64,000 nucleotides of DNA. It comes from Rhizobium sp. CSW-27. Lineage in GTDB: Bacteria; Pseudomonadota; Alphaproteobacteria; Rhizobiales; Rhizobiaceae. How positions within the stretch are numbered: the stretch's first letter is position 1; the number at the start of each line of letters is the position of its first letter. The notes beneath the pieces are model-generated. The model was not told where the DNA came from, searched no databases, and was given only the letters and a program-made list of their open reading frames with translations. The stretch covers positions 1 through 64,000 of the forward strand of contig NZ_JAHHZO010000001.1 of the NCBI RefSeq assembly GCF_018760785.1. The letters are read 5' to 3'. The position numbers and the translations under genes are program-made. This document shows, in pieces, positions 8,562-18,360 of the stretch.

Positions 8562-11234
8562 ATGAATGTTGTAGTTGTAGAATCTCCTGCCAAGGCCAAG
8601 ACGATCAACAAATATCTTGGCTCCGGCTACAAGGTTCTCGCTTCCTTTGGCCATGTACGCGACCTGCCGGCCAAGGACGGCTCGGTGCTTCCCGACCAGG
8701 ATTTCGAAATGTCCTGGGAGGTCGATGGCGCGTCTGCCAAGCGGATGAAGGACATTGCCGATGCCGTGAAGGGCTCGGACGGCCTCTTTCTCGCGACCGA
8801 CCCGGATCGCGAGGGCGAAGCGATCTCCTGGCATGTGCTGGATCTTCTCAAGAAGAAGCGGGTGATCGGCGACAAGCCCGTCAAGCGCGTCGTCTTCAAC
8901 GCCATCACCAAGAAGGCGGTGCTGGATGCCATGGCCAATCCGCGCGACATCGATATCGCGCTGGTGGATGCCTATCTCGCCCGCCGCGCGCTGGATTATC
9001 TCGTCGGCTTCAACCTGTCGCCGGTGCTGTGGCGCAAGCTGCCGGGCGCCCGCTCCGCCGGTCGCGTCCAGTCGGTGGCCCTCAGGCTGGTTTGCGACCG
9101 TGAAAGCGAGATCGAACGTTTCGTTCCGGAAGAATACTGGAACATTTCCGCCCTCCTGAAGACGCCGCGTGGTGACCAGTTCGAGGCCAAGCTCGTTTCT
9201 GCCGACGGCAAGCGCTTGCCGCCGCGTGGCGTGAAGAACGGCGAGGATGCCGGCCGCCTCAAGGCGCTGCTGGAAGGCGCGGTCTATACGGTGGACTCCG
9301 TCGAGGCAAAGCCCGTCAAGCGCAATCCCGGCCCGCCCTTCACCACCTCGACCCTGCAGCAGGCCGCCTCCTCCAATCTCGGCTTCTCCGCGTCGCGCAC
9401 CATGCAGGTGGCGCAGAAACTCTACGAAGGCGTCGATATCGGCGGCGAGACGGTCGGTCTCATCACCTATATGCGTACCGACGGCGTCCAGATGGCACCG
9501 GAAGCGATCGATGCGGCACGCCGCGCCATCGGCGACCAGTTCGGCGAACGCTACCTGCCGGAAAAGGCCCGCTTCTATTCCACCAAGGCCAAGAACGCCC
9601 AGGAAGCGCACGAAGCCATTCGCCCGACCGATTTCAACCGCTCGCCGGACAAGGTGCGCCGTTTCCTCGACAGCGACCAGCTGCGCCTCTACGAACTGAT
9701 CTGGAAGCGTGGCATCGCCAGCCAGATGGCTTCCGCCGAGATGGAGCGCACGACCGTGGAGATTGCTGCGGCAAATGGCGCAGACCGCGCCGGTCTGCGC
9801 GCCGTCGGCTCCGTCATCCGCTTCGACGGCTTCCTGGCCGCCTATATGGATCACCGCGAGGATGGCGAAGGCGGCGAGGACGATGAGGACGGCCGCCTGC
9901 CGGAAATCAACGCCCGCGAAAAGCTGGACAAGAACAAGGTCAATTCCAGCCAGCATTTCACAGAGCCGCCGCCGCGCTATTCGGAAGCCTCGCTGATCAA
10001 GAAGATGGAAGAGCTTGGCATCGGCCGCCCTTCCACCTATGCGGCGACGCTGAAGACGCTGAGCGACCGCGAATACATCGTCGTCGAGAAGCGCAAGCTC
10101 ATTCCCCATTCCAAGGGCCGCCTTGTCACGGCCTTCCTCGAGAACTTCTTCACGAAGTATGTGGAATATGACTTCACCGCCGACCTCGAGGAAAAGCTCG
10201 ACCGGATTTCCGCCGGCGAACTGAACTGGAAGCAGGTTCTGCGCGATTTCTGGCAGGATTTCTTCGCCCAGATCGAGGACACCAAGGAACTACGCGTCAC
10301 CAATGTGCTCGATGCGCTGAACGAGGCGCTCGCGCCGCTCGTCTTCCCGAAGCGGGAGGACGGTTCGGACCCGCGCATCTGCCAGGTCTGCGGCACCGGC
10401 AACCTTTCGCTGAAGCTCGGCAAGTACGGCGCCTTCGTCGGCTGTTCAAACTATCCGGACTGCAACTATACCCGCCAGCTCTCCTCCGACGGCGCAGAGG
10501 CGGAGGCCTCTGCCCTGAATGAACCGAAGGCGCTCGGCACCGATCCGATGACCGGCGAGGAACTGACGCTGCGCTCCGGCCGTTTCGGACCGTACATCCA
10601 GCGTGGCGACGGCAAGGAGGCCAAGCGCGCCTCCCTGCCGCGCGGCTGGAAGCCGGAGGACATCGACCACGAGAAGGCGATGGCGCTGATCAACCTGCCG
10701 CGCGATGTCGGCCAGCACCCGGAGACGGCCAAGATGATTTCCGCCGGCATCGGACGCTATGGCCCCTTCCTGCTGCATGACGGCACCTATGCCAATCTGG
10801 AAAGCGTCGAGGACGTCTTCTCGATCGGCCTCAACCGCGCCGTCACCGTTCTGGCGGAAAAGCAGAGCAAGGGCGGTGGACGGGCGCGCGCCGGCACGGC
10901 CGCGCTGAAGGAACTTGGCAACCATCCGGCAGGCGGCGCCATGACGGTGCGTGAAGGCCGCTACGGCCCCTATATCAACTGGGGCAAGGTCAATGCCACG
11001 CTGCCGAAGGGCAAGGACCCGCAGAGTGTGACGGTGGAGGAGGCGCTGGCGCTTCTGACCGAAAAGGCCGGCAAGACGCCCGCCGCCAAGGGCAAGGCCG
11101 CCAAGGCGCCCGCCAAGGCAAAGACGGCATCCGCCGACGAGGATGCGGCAAAGCCGGTGAAGAAGACCGCGAGCAGGGCGAAGGCTGCGGCCAAGCCCAA
11201 GGCCGCCGCGAAAACGAAGAAGACAGGAACGTGA
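8562..11234 (+). CDS. topA: DNA topoisomerase I (omega protein)
   Basis: An 890-residue type IA topoisomerase that relaxes negative supercoils. An N-terminal Toprim domain opens with MNVVVVESPAKAKTI and includes the acidic DPDREGEAISWH. The catalytic tyrosine is Y303 in ITYMRTDG. A single Cys4 zinc finger follows (C607, C610, C628, C634), then two Topo-C-type repeats and a Lys/Ala-rich tail of about 60 residues, which probably binds DNA. An upstream ATG at 8529 is possible, but 8562 matches the family start. The stop overlaps the start of rnr (GTGA), so the two genes are coupled. Confidence 0.96.
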   Translation: MNVVVVESPAKAKTINKYLGSGYKVLASFGHVRDLPAKDGSVLPDQDFEMSWEVDGASAKRMKDIADAVKGSDGLFLATDPDREGEAISWHVLDLLKKKRVIGDKPVKRVVFNAITKKAVLDAMANPRDIDIALVDAYLARRALDYLVGFNLSPVLWRKLPGARSAGRVQSVALRLVCDRESEIERFVPEEYWNISALLKTPRGDQFEAKLVSADGKRLPPRGVKNGEDAGRLKALLEGAVYTVDSVEAKPVKRNPGPPFTTSTLQQAASSNLGFSASRTMQVAQKLYEGVDIGGETVGLITYMRTDGVQMAPEAIDAARRAIGDQFGERYLPEKARFYSTKAKNAQEAHEAIRPTDFNRSPDKVRRFLDSDQLRLYELIWKRGIASQMASAEMERTTVEIAAANGADRAGLRAVGSVIRFDGFLAAYMDHREDGEGGEDDEDGRLPEINAREKLDKNKVNSSQHFTEPPPRYSEASLIKKMEELGIGRPSTYAATLKTLSDREYIVVEKRKLIPHSKGRLVTAFLENFFTKYVEYDFTADLEEKLDRISAGELNWKQVLRDFWQDFFAQIEDTKELRVTNVLDALNEALAPLVFPKREDGSDPRICQVCGTGNLSLKLGKYGAFVGCSNYPDCNYTRQLSSDGAEAEASALNEPKALGTDPMTGEELTLRSGRFGPYIQRGDGKEAKRASLPRGWKPEDIDHEKAMALINLPRDVGQHPETAKMISAGIGRYGPFLLHDGTYANLESVEDVFSIGLNRAVTVLAEKQSKGGGRARAGTAALKELGNHPAGGAMTVREGRYGPYINWGKVNATLPKGKDPQSVTVEEALALLTEKAGKTPAAKGKAAKAPAKAKTASADEDAAKPVKKTASRAKAAAKPKAAAKTKKTGT

Positions 11235-13591
11235 GCAAGAATCCGCGCGAAGCCAAGCCCTCCCAACCCCTGAGCCGCAAGGCTGCCCTTCGCGCGGAGC
11301 TGGCCGCTTCCGGTGACCGGTCGATCATCGTGCAGGGCGTGGTTCCGCCGCGCGAGGTGCTGCTCGCATTCATCGCCGACAATCCGGATCGCGCCACCAA
11401 GCGCGAGATCGCCAAGGCCTTCGGCCTGAAGGGCGATACGCGCGTCGAACTCAAGGATCTGCTGCGCGACCTTGAAGACGAGGGTCTGCTGCAGAAAAGC
11501 CGCAAGGCGCTGACGCGGCCGGGCGCCCTGCCGCCGATGACGGTGCTCGACATCACCAGCCGCGACAAGGATGGCGAACTGATCGCCCGTCCCGCCGAGT
11601 GGCTGGAGGACCAGGGTGTCGCGCCGGCCGTGCTGATCCGTCAGTCCTCCGACAATCGCAGCAAGGCGAAAGCGCCTGCCGCCGGCCTTGGCGACCGGGT
11701 GCTTGCTAAGATTTTCCCCAACAAGGATCGCACCGGCCCGGCCTATACGGCGCGTGTCGTGAAAATCATCGACAAGCACCGCAATGCAGCACTCGGCGTC
11801 ATCCGCCTGATGCCGGAGGGCGGCGCGCGCCTTCTGCCGATCGACCGGCGCGGCGAGGAGATGCAGATCGCTGCCGCCGATCTCGGCGAGGCGAAGGATG
11901 GCGACCTGATCGAGGCGGACGTGCTGCGCGGCAACCGTTTTGGACTGACGCGCGCCAAGGTTCTCTCCGTTGTCGGCTCGGTCGCCTCGGAAAAGGCGAT
12001 CTCGATGATCGCCATCTATTCGCATGGCATTCCGCACATCTTCCCGAAACAGGTGATGGACGAGGCGGAAGACGCCAGGCCCGCCAGCATGGTGAAGCGC
12101 GAGGACTGGCGCGACCTGCCGCTCGTCACCATCGACCCGGCGGACGCCAAGGACCATGACGATGCGGTCTATGCCGAACCGGACCCCTCGCCCGACAATG
12201 AAGGCGGCGTGATCGTCACCGTCGCGATTGCGGATGTCTCCTATTATGTCCGCACCGGCTCGCAGCTCGACCGCGAGGCGCTGAAGCGCGGCAATTCCGT
12301 CTATTTCCCCGACCGCGTCGTGCCGATGCTGCCGGAGCGGATCTCCAACAACCTCTGCTCGCTGCGCGAGGGCGAGGACCGGCCGGCGCTTGCCGTGCGC
12401 ATGGTCTTTTCGAAGGAGGGCCGCAAGGCGAGCCACACCTTCCACCGCATCATGATGAAGAGCGCGGCAAAACTCTCCTATCAGCAGGCACAGGCGGCGA
12501 TCGACGGCAAGCCGGATGACAAGACAGGCCCGCTGCTCGACCCCATCCTGAAGCCGCTGTGGAACGCCTATGCGATCATGAAGCGCGGCCGCGACCGCCG
12601 CCAGCCGCTCGAACTCGACATGCCGGAGCGCAAGATCCTGCTGAAGCCGGACGGCACGGTCGATAAAGTTATCATCCCCGAACGCCTCGACGCCCACAAG
12701 CTGATCGAGGAAATGATGATCCAGGCCAATGTGTGCGCCGCCGAAACGCTGGAGAAGAAGCGCCAGCCGCTGATCTACCGCATCCACGACGCCCCCACCC
12801 TTGCCAAGCAGGAGGTGCTGCGCGAGTTCCTGGCGACGCTCGGCATCTCGATGGCCAAGGGCGGGCAGATGCGCTCCAACTCGTTCAACGGCATCCTTGC
12901 CAAGGCCGAAGACACGCCGCATCAGGTGATGGTCAACGAAATGGTGCTGCGCAGCCAGAGCCAGGCGGTCTACAGCCCGGAGAATATCGGCCATTTCGGC
13001 CTCAACCTGATGAAATACGCGCATTTCACCTCGCCGATCCGCCGTTATGCAGACCTTATCGTGCACCGCGCGCTCGTCGGCTCGCTGGGGCTTGGCGAAG
13101 GCGGGATCACGCCGGAGGAAGAAGGCCAGCTCGACGACATCGCCGCCGAAATCTCGACCTTCGAACGACGCGCCATGGCCGCCGAACGCGATACGATCAA
13201 CCGGCTGATCGCCCATCATCTCGCCGAGCGCGTCGGACAGGAATTCGAGGGCCGCGTCTCCGGTGTTACCAAGGCGGGACTTTTTGTCACGCTGCCTACC
13301 TATGGCGCCGACGGTTTCGTGCCCATATCTACGCTCGGCAATGATTATTTCCACTACGACGAAAGCCGGCAGGCCCTGATCGGCGACAAGACCGGCCTCG
13401 GTTATCAGCTTGGTGACGCGGTGGATGTTAAGCTGGCGGAGGCGATCCCTCTTGCCGGCGCCCTGCGCTTCGAGATGCTGAGCGAGGGCCAGAAGATGGG
13501 CGCGGCGACCCGTTCCTTCCACAAGTCTGGACGGCGCGGCCGCACCGCCGCACGAAAACCCGGAACCCGTCCGCCACGGCGCGGCCGATAG
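11231..13591 (+). CDS. rnr: Ribonuclease R
   Basis: A 786-residue 3'-5' exoribonuclease able to degrade structured RNA. Domain order: N-terminal winged-helix/cold-shock region, RNB catalytic domain beginning around the metal-binding segment DPADAKDHDDAVY (residues about 302-314), HFTSPIRRYADLIVHRAL late in the RNB domain, S1 domain from about 670 (GRVSGVTKAGLFVTL), and a short basic Arg/Lys tail. The GTG start overlaps the topA stop by 4 bp. Downstream genes follow at 10 bp, so topA-rnr-DUF983-NUDIX probably form one transcription unit. Confidence 0.95.
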   Translation: MSKNPREAKPSQPLSRKAALRAELAASGDRSIIVQGVVPPREVLLAFIADNPDRATKREIAKAFGLKGDTRVELKDLLRDLEDEGLLQKSRKALTRPGALPPMTVLDITSRDKDGELIARPAEWLEDQGVAPAVLIRQSSDNRSKAKAPAAGLGDRVLAKIFPNKDRTGPAYTARVVKIIDKHRNAALGVIRLMPEGGARLLPIDRRGEEMQIAAADLGEAKDGDLIEADVLRGNRFGLTRAKVLSVVGSVASEKAISMIAIYSHGIPHIFPKQVMDEAEDARPASMVKREDWRDLPLVTIDPADAKDHDDAVYAEPDPSPDNEGGVIVTVAIADVSYYVRTGSQLDREALKRGNSVYFPDRVVPMLPERISNNLCSLREGEDRPALAVRMVFSKEGRKASHTFHRIMMKSAAKLSYQQAQAAIDGKPDDKTGPLLDPILKPLWNAYAIMKRGRDRRQPLELDMPERKILLKPDGTVDKVIIPERLDAHKLIEEMMIQANVCAAETLEKKRQPLIYRIHDAPTLAKQEVLREFLATLGISMAKGGQMRSNSFNGILAKAEDTPHQVMVNEMVLRSQSQAVYSPENIGHFGLNLMKYAHFTSPIRRYADLIVHRALVGSLGLGEGGITPEEEGQLDDIAAEISTFERRAMAAERDTINRLIAHHLAERVGQEFEGRVSGVTKAGLFVTLPTYGADGFVPISTLGNDYFHYDESRQALIGDKTGLGYQLGDAVDVKLAEAIPLAGALRFEMLSEGQKMGAATRSFHKSGRRGRTAARKPGTRPPRRGR

Positions 13592-13601
13592 GAGAACAGC
13601 G

Positions 13602-14069
13602 ATGACAGTTTCGAGCGATCATGCCCACGGCCCGGCTCAGCCCATTCGCTACGGCAGCCCCGATCGCCCGGAACGTCCGCTTGGCCAGTCCATCCTGCGC
13701 GGCCTGAAATGCACCTGTCCCAATTGCGGCAAGGGGCGCCTCTTCGGCCGCTTCCTCAAGCCCGTCGATCGCTGTGCGGCCTGCGGCGAGGAAATGTTCC
13801 ATCACCGGGCCGACGACCTGCCGCCCTATCTCGTCATCTTCGTCATCGGCCATGTCACGGTCGGCGGCTTCATGATGACGGACATGGTCTGGCAGCTGTC
13901 GATGTGGACGCATCTCGCCATCTGGACGCCGATCACCATCCTGACCGCGCTTGCCTCCATGCAGCCGATCAAGGGAGGCGTGATCGGTCTGCAATGGGCG
14001 CTGCGCATGCACGGCTTCGGCCAGGAGGACGAGAGCGTCGATCCCGGCCGTGGCGGTCACGGCGCATGA
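13602..14069 (+). CDS. DUF983 family membrane protein
   Basis: A 155-residue protein with an N-terminal zinc-ribbon-like arrangement, CxxC at 39/42 and CxxC at 58/61, followed by HHRADDLPPYLVIF and two hydrophobic segments (LVIFVIGHVTVGGFMM and a second at about 95-115). This is the DUF983 pattern, widespread next to rnr in alphaproteobacteria. The function is unknown. It starts 10 bp after rnr with GGAG upstream, consistent with membership of the same operon. Confidence 0.88.
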   Translation: MTVSSDHAHGPAQPIRYGSPDRPERPLGQSILRGLKCTCPNCGKGRLFGRFLKPVDRCAACGEEMFHHRADDLPPYLVIFVIGHVTVGGFMMTDMVWQLSMWTHLAIWTPITILTALASMQPIKGGVIGLQWALRMHGFGQEDESVDPGRGGHGA

Positions 14070-14082
14070 CCGGATCGGCCGC

Positions 14083-14781
14083 ATGACCAGCGGGGCCGGC
14101 GCGCCAGGCCCTGTCGGACCCTCTGCCGCTTCGACCGGGGCTGCGGCGAGACTGCGTCCGCACCCTTCCGCCTCGCTCATCCTCGTCGACCGCAGCAGCA
14201 GCATCTGTCGCATCCTTGTCGGCCGGCGTGGCAGCGGCCATGTCTTCATGCCCGATCTCTACGTGGTGCCTGGCGGCCGGCGCGACCCGCGCGACCACGC
14301 CCTGCCCTTCGCGCGCGATCTTCACCCTCAGGTGCTGGCGCGGCTGCAGCGGGATGGCAGGCGCCTGCTGTCGGCTGCGAGCGCCCGGGCACTGGCTCTG
14401 GCGGCCGCACGCGAACTGCTCGAGGAAACCGGGCTTGGCCTCAGCGCCGGGCCGGCACAGGCACCGGATCTCTCCTGCCTGCGTTATATCGCCCGCGCCG
14501 TTACTCCGCCCGGCGCGCCGAGACGCTTCGACAACCGGTTTTTCGCGGCCTTCATCGACGAGTGCAGCATCGATGACCGGCAGATGAAAGACAGCGACGA
14601 ACTGACGGACCTGCGCTGGCTGGCAATCGATGCGCTCGAAACCGTGAAAATGCCGGAGATCCTGCTGGCCGTCCTGGGTGACTTAAAAAAATCACTTGAG
14701 TCGGATCGTTCTTTGCCGTTTGGAAGCGATGTATGTGTGTACACCAATCGTAACGGTGCGTTTCTGCGTAGGCGGTTGTAA
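14083..14781 (+). CDS. NUDIX family hydrolase
   Basis: A 232-residue NUDIX protein, probably a cytoplasmic pyrophosphohydrolase of unknown substrate. The Nudix signature is spread out: a first Gly segment VVPGGRRDPRD, a long insertion of about 40 residues, then AARELLEETGLGL, where the REx2EE core gives the metal ligands. The late segment LTDLRWLAIDALETV is typical of the fold. An in-frame GTG at 14050 would overlap DUF983 by 20 bp. The ATG at 14083 is chosen as less overlapping, but the true start is uncertain. Confidence 0.85.
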   Translation: MTSGAGAPGPVGPSAASTGAAARLRPHPSASLILVDRSSSICRILVGRRGSGHVFMPDLYVVPGGRRDPRDHALPFARDLHPQVLARLQRDGRRLLSAASARALALAAARELLEETGLGLSAGPAQAPDLSCLRYIARAVTPPGAPRRFDNRFFAAFIDECSIDDRQMKDSDELTDLRWLAIDALETVKMPEILLAVLGDLKKSLESDRSLPFGSDVCVYTNRNGAFLRRRL

Positions 14782-14813
14782 AGAAAATGGATTCCTACAC
14801 GAAGGATCGACAG

Positions 14814-15998
14814 ATGTCCCAGGCGACGGGCGGCAACATGGGCCACCCCGAAGAGATCCATTGGCCGTCGCTGATTGCCGCCATCTCCGCCATCAGCGCG
14901 GTCGGCATCGCCATCGGCCTCGGTCTGCCTCTGCTCAGCATCATTCTCGAAAAGCGGGGCATTTCCTCCACCCTCATCGGGCTGAACTCGGCCATGGCCG
15001 GCGTCGCGGCGATGATCGCGGCACCGATCACCACCCGCCTCGCGCATGATTTCGGCGTGGCCCGCACCATGCTGTGGGCCGTGGTGATTTCCGCCGTCAG
15101 CGCGCTCGGCTTCTATTACGCCGATGCCTTCTGGATGTGGTTTCCGCTGCGGCTTGCCTTCCATGGCGCCACCACGACGCTGTTCATCCTCTCCGAATTC
15201 TGGATCAATGCCGCAGCGCCGCCGCGCCGCCGCGGCCTTGTGCTTGGCATCTACGCCACCGTGCTGGCGGTCGGTTTCGCGATCGGCCCGCTGATCTTTT
15301 CGGCGATCGGCAGCGAGGGTATCCTGCCTTTCATCATCGGCGCCTGCGCCATCCTGGTTGCCTTCGTGCCGATCTATATCGCGCGCGACGAAAGCCCGGT
15401 TCTGGAGGAAAAGCCGCAGAAGCACTTCCTGCGCTATGTCTATCTGGTGCCGACCGCGACCGCCGCCGTCTTCGTGTTCGGCGCCGTCGAGGCCGGCGGC
15501 CTGTCGCTGTTTCCGGTCTATGCCAACCGCTCCGGCCTGCCGGAGGCCAATGCCGCCCTGCTGCTGACGGTGATGGGCATCGGCAACATGGTGTTCCAGA
15601 TCCCATTCGGCATGATTTCCGACCGGCTGAAGGACCGCCGGCCGATGCTGTTCCTGATGGCGATCGCCGGACTGATGGGCGCGCTTGCGCTTCCCTTCCT
15701 GATCCACCACTGGTGGCTGATGGCCGGCCTGCTGCTGGTCTGGGGCGGCTGCGTCTCCGGCCTCTACACGGTCGGCCTTGCCCATCTCGGCTCCCGACTC
15801 ACCGGATCGGACCTGGCTGCCGCCAATGCCGCCTTCGTTTTCTGCTATGCGGTCGGCACCGTTGCCGGCCCGCAGGCCATCGGCGCCGCCATCGATATCA
15901 GCGGAAATGACGGCTTTGCCTGGGCTTTGGCGGGCTTCTTTGGCCTTTATGTGCTGATATCCATATGCCGGCTGCTTTTCGGCCGAGAACGGGCTTGA
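14814..15998 (+). CDS. Major facilitator superfamily transporter
   Basis: A 394-residue integral inner-membrane protein with about twelve hydrophobic segments, including SLIAAISAISAVGIAIGLGL at the N-terminus. The MFS cytoplasmic-loop pattern between segments 2 and 3 is seen as APITTRLAHDFGVART, and repeated in the second half as GMISDRLKDRRPM. It resembles the small sugar/drug MFS group that includes YcaD-like proteins. The substrate is not predictable. An in-frame ATG lies 9 codons upstream at 14787, but the ATG at 14814 has AAGGA at 7-nt spacing. Confidence 0.88.
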   Translation: MSQATGGNMGHPEEIHWPSLIAAISAISAVGIAIGLGLPLLSIILEKRGISSTLIGLNSAMAGVAAMIAAPITTRLAHDFGVARTMLWAVVISAVSALGFYYADAFWMWFPLRLAFHGATTTLFILSEFWINAAAPPRRRGLVLGIYATVLAVGFAIGPLIFSAIGSEGILPFIIGACAILVAFVPIYIARDESPVLEEKPQKHFLRYVYLVPTATAAVFVFGAVEAGGLSLFPVYANRSGLPEANAALLLTVMGIGNMVFQIPFGMISDRLKDRRPMLFLMAIAGLMGALALPFLIHHWWLMAGLLLVWGGCVSGLYTVGLAHLGSRLTGSDLAAANAAFVFCYAVGTVAGPQAIGAAIDISGNDGFAWALAGFFGLYVLISICRLLFGRERA

Positions 15999-16022
15999 CT
16001 TTTCGGACGCGATTTGTAGTTT
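15995..16022 (+). promoter_or_regulatory. Candidate sigma70 promoter of rpmG
   Basis: TTGACT at 15995-16000 and TAGTTT at 16017-16022 are separated by 16 bp, about 70 bp upstream of the rpmG ATG. The -35 hexamer overlaps the end of the MFS gene. A reasonable but unproven promoter for the ribosomal protein gene. Confidence 0.4.
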
Positions 16023-16090
16023 CGCGCCAGATTTCGCCGTGGACCGCTCAGGCGTCCGCGGCTTGATTTTTATTCAGAGGCAGGAAGACC

Positions 16091-16258
16091 ATGGCGAAAG
16101 CTACGACCATCAAAATCAAGCTGCTGTCGACGGCCGATACCGGTTTCTTCTACGTCACGACGAAGAACAGCCGTACGATGACGGACAAGATGACCAAGAC
16201 CAAGTACGACCCGGTCGTCAAGAAGCATGTCGAGTTCAAGGAAACCAAGATCAAGTAA
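16091..16258 (+). CDS. rpmG: 50S ribosomal protein L33
   Basis: A 55-residue basic protein of the large ribosomal subunit. The translation opens [20 protein letters not shown] and continues with [20 protein letters not shown], ending VEFKETKIK, a standard alphaproteobacterial L33. It lacks the Cys pairs of the zinc-binding paralogue, so it is the C-minus form. An AGGAAG Shine-Dalgarno precedes the ATG. It stands alone, with its own candidate promoter and a rho-independent terminator 20 bp downstream. Confidence 0.97.
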   Translation: MAKATTIKIKLLSTADTGFFYVTTKNSRTMTDKMTKTKYDPVVKKHVEFKETKIK

Positions 16259-16278
16259 TTGATCGGTTTCCTCTCTTC

Positions 16279-16313
16279 AAAAAGGCGCGGCGCCCAGGCT
16301 CCGCGCCTTTTTT
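16279..16313 (+). terminator. Rho-independent terminator of rpmG
   Basis: A GC-rich stem (AAAGGCGCGG pairing with CCGCGCCTTT, loop CGCCCAGGCT) followed by a T-tract at 16308-16313. It lies 20 bp after the rpmG stop codon. Confidence 0.85.
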
Positions 16314-16976
16314 CGTTTCGGCCGAACGCCCGCGACACCGCGCGGCGCAAGCCGGATCTGCAGGAGTACGCTTTCGGCACAGGAGCGTGCTGCATTGAGC
16401 GCATCATCCGGCCGGATGCGCCGGCAGCGTGACCACGTCGCGGTCATGTCTCGATTGCGAAAACAAATGGGGTTGGAGGCTAAGGGGGTCGGCCGGCGCG
16501 CAAGCGGCACGAGGAACCGCGTTATATGCGAACCGACCGACCGACCCCACGACCCAGGAGATGCGGCGGACCTGAGCATCATGGGGTATCTGAGTTCCCG
16601 CGGGAACAAACTGCCTTGTTGCTAAACTTGCGTAATTTAGAACGAAAATCAACCTATTCTTAACCGGCATCCGCTTTTCCCCAGGACATGGTTAAAAACA
16701 GTGCGCCGATTGCTATACTCCGGCAAAAATAAGCGAAGTAATATTGCACACCAACTTTGCAACGAGTCAATCTGGCAAAAGCTGAGTGTTTTTTGGACAA
16801 TGTGCCGCAAAGAAAGACGCGCGCCAGATCAGGCTTTTGTCAAAAGCATACGAAAAATCGGATAGTGCAGCGCACGCCCGCCTTCTCGTCTAACTTTTCG
16901 CAAAGCTTTGCGGTTCAGGGCGGACCGTCATCGTCGGGCAGGTTCTATCGCATTTTTGCAATAAAGCCGCGAATCA
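16314..16976. other. Gene-free, AT-rich intergenic region
   Basis: About 660 bp between rpmG and pleD, which converge on it. From about 16600 the base composition turns clearly AT-rich. Open frames here have no credible start or codon use. No tRNA, riboswitch or repeat was recognised. An untranslated RNA is possible, but nothing seen here specifically supports one. Confidence 0.4.
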
Positions 16977-18344
16977 TCAGGCGGCAGATGCCACGACTCG
17001 GTTGCGACCGGCAGTCTTTGCCGCATAGAGGGCGCGGTCGGCCTGCTTCAGCAGGTGCTCCGGTGTCTCGATGCCGGAATCGTTGCTGGCAATGCCGAGC
17101 GAGGCGGTTATCGACAGCCGGAGCGCGCCTTGCGCCAGTACGAAGGGCTCGCCTTCGATGATGGCGCGCAGCCGTTCGGCAACGACCGCCGCGGTCGCCG
17201 CATCGGTTTCCGGCATCACCACGACAAATTCCTCGCCGCCATAGCGGCAGGCAAGGTCGGCTCCACGTACGGTGGAGCGGATGCGCCGCGCGAATTCACG
17301 CAGCACCTCGTCGCCCGCATCGTGGCCATAGGTATCGTTCACCTGCTTGAAGCGGTCGATATCGGTGATGCACACCGAAAGAGGCCGTGTCCGGCTTGCC
17401 GCACGGTTGAACAGCGTTCTCAGGTGGCTGTCGAGATAGCGGCGGTTGCTGAGCCCCGTCAGCGCGTCCGTGACGGCAAGTTCTATGGAGTGGCTCAGGC
17501 TGGCGCGCAGGCGGTCGTTGTAGCGCTTGCGCTTGATCTGGGTCAGCGTTCGGGCCACCAGTTCGTTCGGATCGATCGGACGCATGATGTAATCATTGAC
17601 GCCGAGATCCAGCGCGCGGATCACCATGTCCTCGGCGCCGGTCTCGGTCACCAGCAGCAGCGGCAGGAAGCGTGTGCGCTCCAGCAGGCGCAGCTGCGCG
17701 CAGATCCGCAAGGGGTCGTAGTCCTCACCGGCGGCATTGACGATGACGAGATCCACCGGGCTCTCCGCCGCCTCGAACAGGGCCGCCTGCGGATCGGAGA
17801 GCGCCTGCACCTCTGCCACCGGCTTCAGGGCCCGCACGATACGTTCCTGCGAGGCGGCACGGCTGTCGACCAGCAGAACCTGGCCCGGCCCGTCCTCAAG
17901 ATCCAGGCGGAAGGCGTCTTCAACGCCGATCTTGCGTGCCGTTTCGGCGCGGATGCGCAGCTCGTCGCTCAGCATCTTCAGCCGCACCAGGCTTTTCACG
18001 CGCGAGACGAGCTGCAGATCGTTGACCGGCTTGGTGAGAAAATCGTCGGCGCCGGCCTTCAGGCCCTGCACGCGATCTGCCGGCTGGTCGAGCGCGGTCA
18101 CCATGACCACCGGGATATGGGCGGAGCGGGGATCGGCCTTCAGCCGCGCACAGACCTCGAACCCGTCCATGCCGGGCATCATGACGTCGAGAAGGATGAT
18201 GTCGACGGGCGTACGGGCAACGATATCGAGCGCCTCTGCGCCGCCGGAGGCCGTCAGCACGTCGAAATATTCGGCAAGGAGCCTGGCTTCCAGCAGCTTC
18301 ACATTGGCCGGAACATCGTCAACCACCAGGATCCGTGCCGTCAT
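16977..18344 (-). CDS. pleD: PleD response regulator, diguanylate cyclase
   Basis: A 455-residue protein with two receiver domains (about 1-120 and 150-275) and a C-terminal GGDEF domain (about 290-455), the exact PleD layout. Phospho-acceptor Asp53 lies in LLDVMMPGMDGFE. The active motif GGEEF is at 369-373, and an RxxD inhibitory site (RGAD) is at 360-363, so the enzyme should make cyclic di-GMP and be product-inhibited. In Caulobacter PleD drives the motile-to-sessile transition and is phosphorylated by PleC/DivJ. It lies 16 bp after divK, in the conserved divK-pleD operon. Confidence 0.96.
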   Translation of the reverse strand: MTARILVVDDVPANVKLLEARLLAEYFDVLTASGGAEALDIVARTPVDIILLDVMMPGMDGFEVCARLKADPRSAHIPVVMVTALDQPADRVQGLKAGADDFLTKPVNDLQLVSRVKSLVRLKMLSDELRIRAETARKIGVEDAFRLDLEDGPGQVLLVDSRAASQERIVRALKPVAEVQALSDPQAALFEAAESPVDLVIVNAAGEDYDPLRICAQLRLLERTRFLPLLLVTETGAEDMVIRALDLGVNDYIMRPIDPNELVARTLTQIKRKRYNDRLRASLSHSIELAVTDALTGLSNRRYLDSHLRTLFNRAASRTRPLSVCITDIDRFKQVNDTYGHDAGDEVLREFARRIRSTVRGADLACRYGGEEFVVVMPETDAATAAVVAERLRAIIEGEPFVLAQGALRLSITASLGIASNDSGIETPEHLLKQADRALYAAKTAGRNRVVASAA

Positions 18345-18360
18345 TTACCCTTGTCCCGTA

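Noticed and set aside
16395-16625. Short frames between rpmG and pleD.
   Set aside because: No ribosome sites, Arg-rich shadow-like translation and conflicting frames on both strands.
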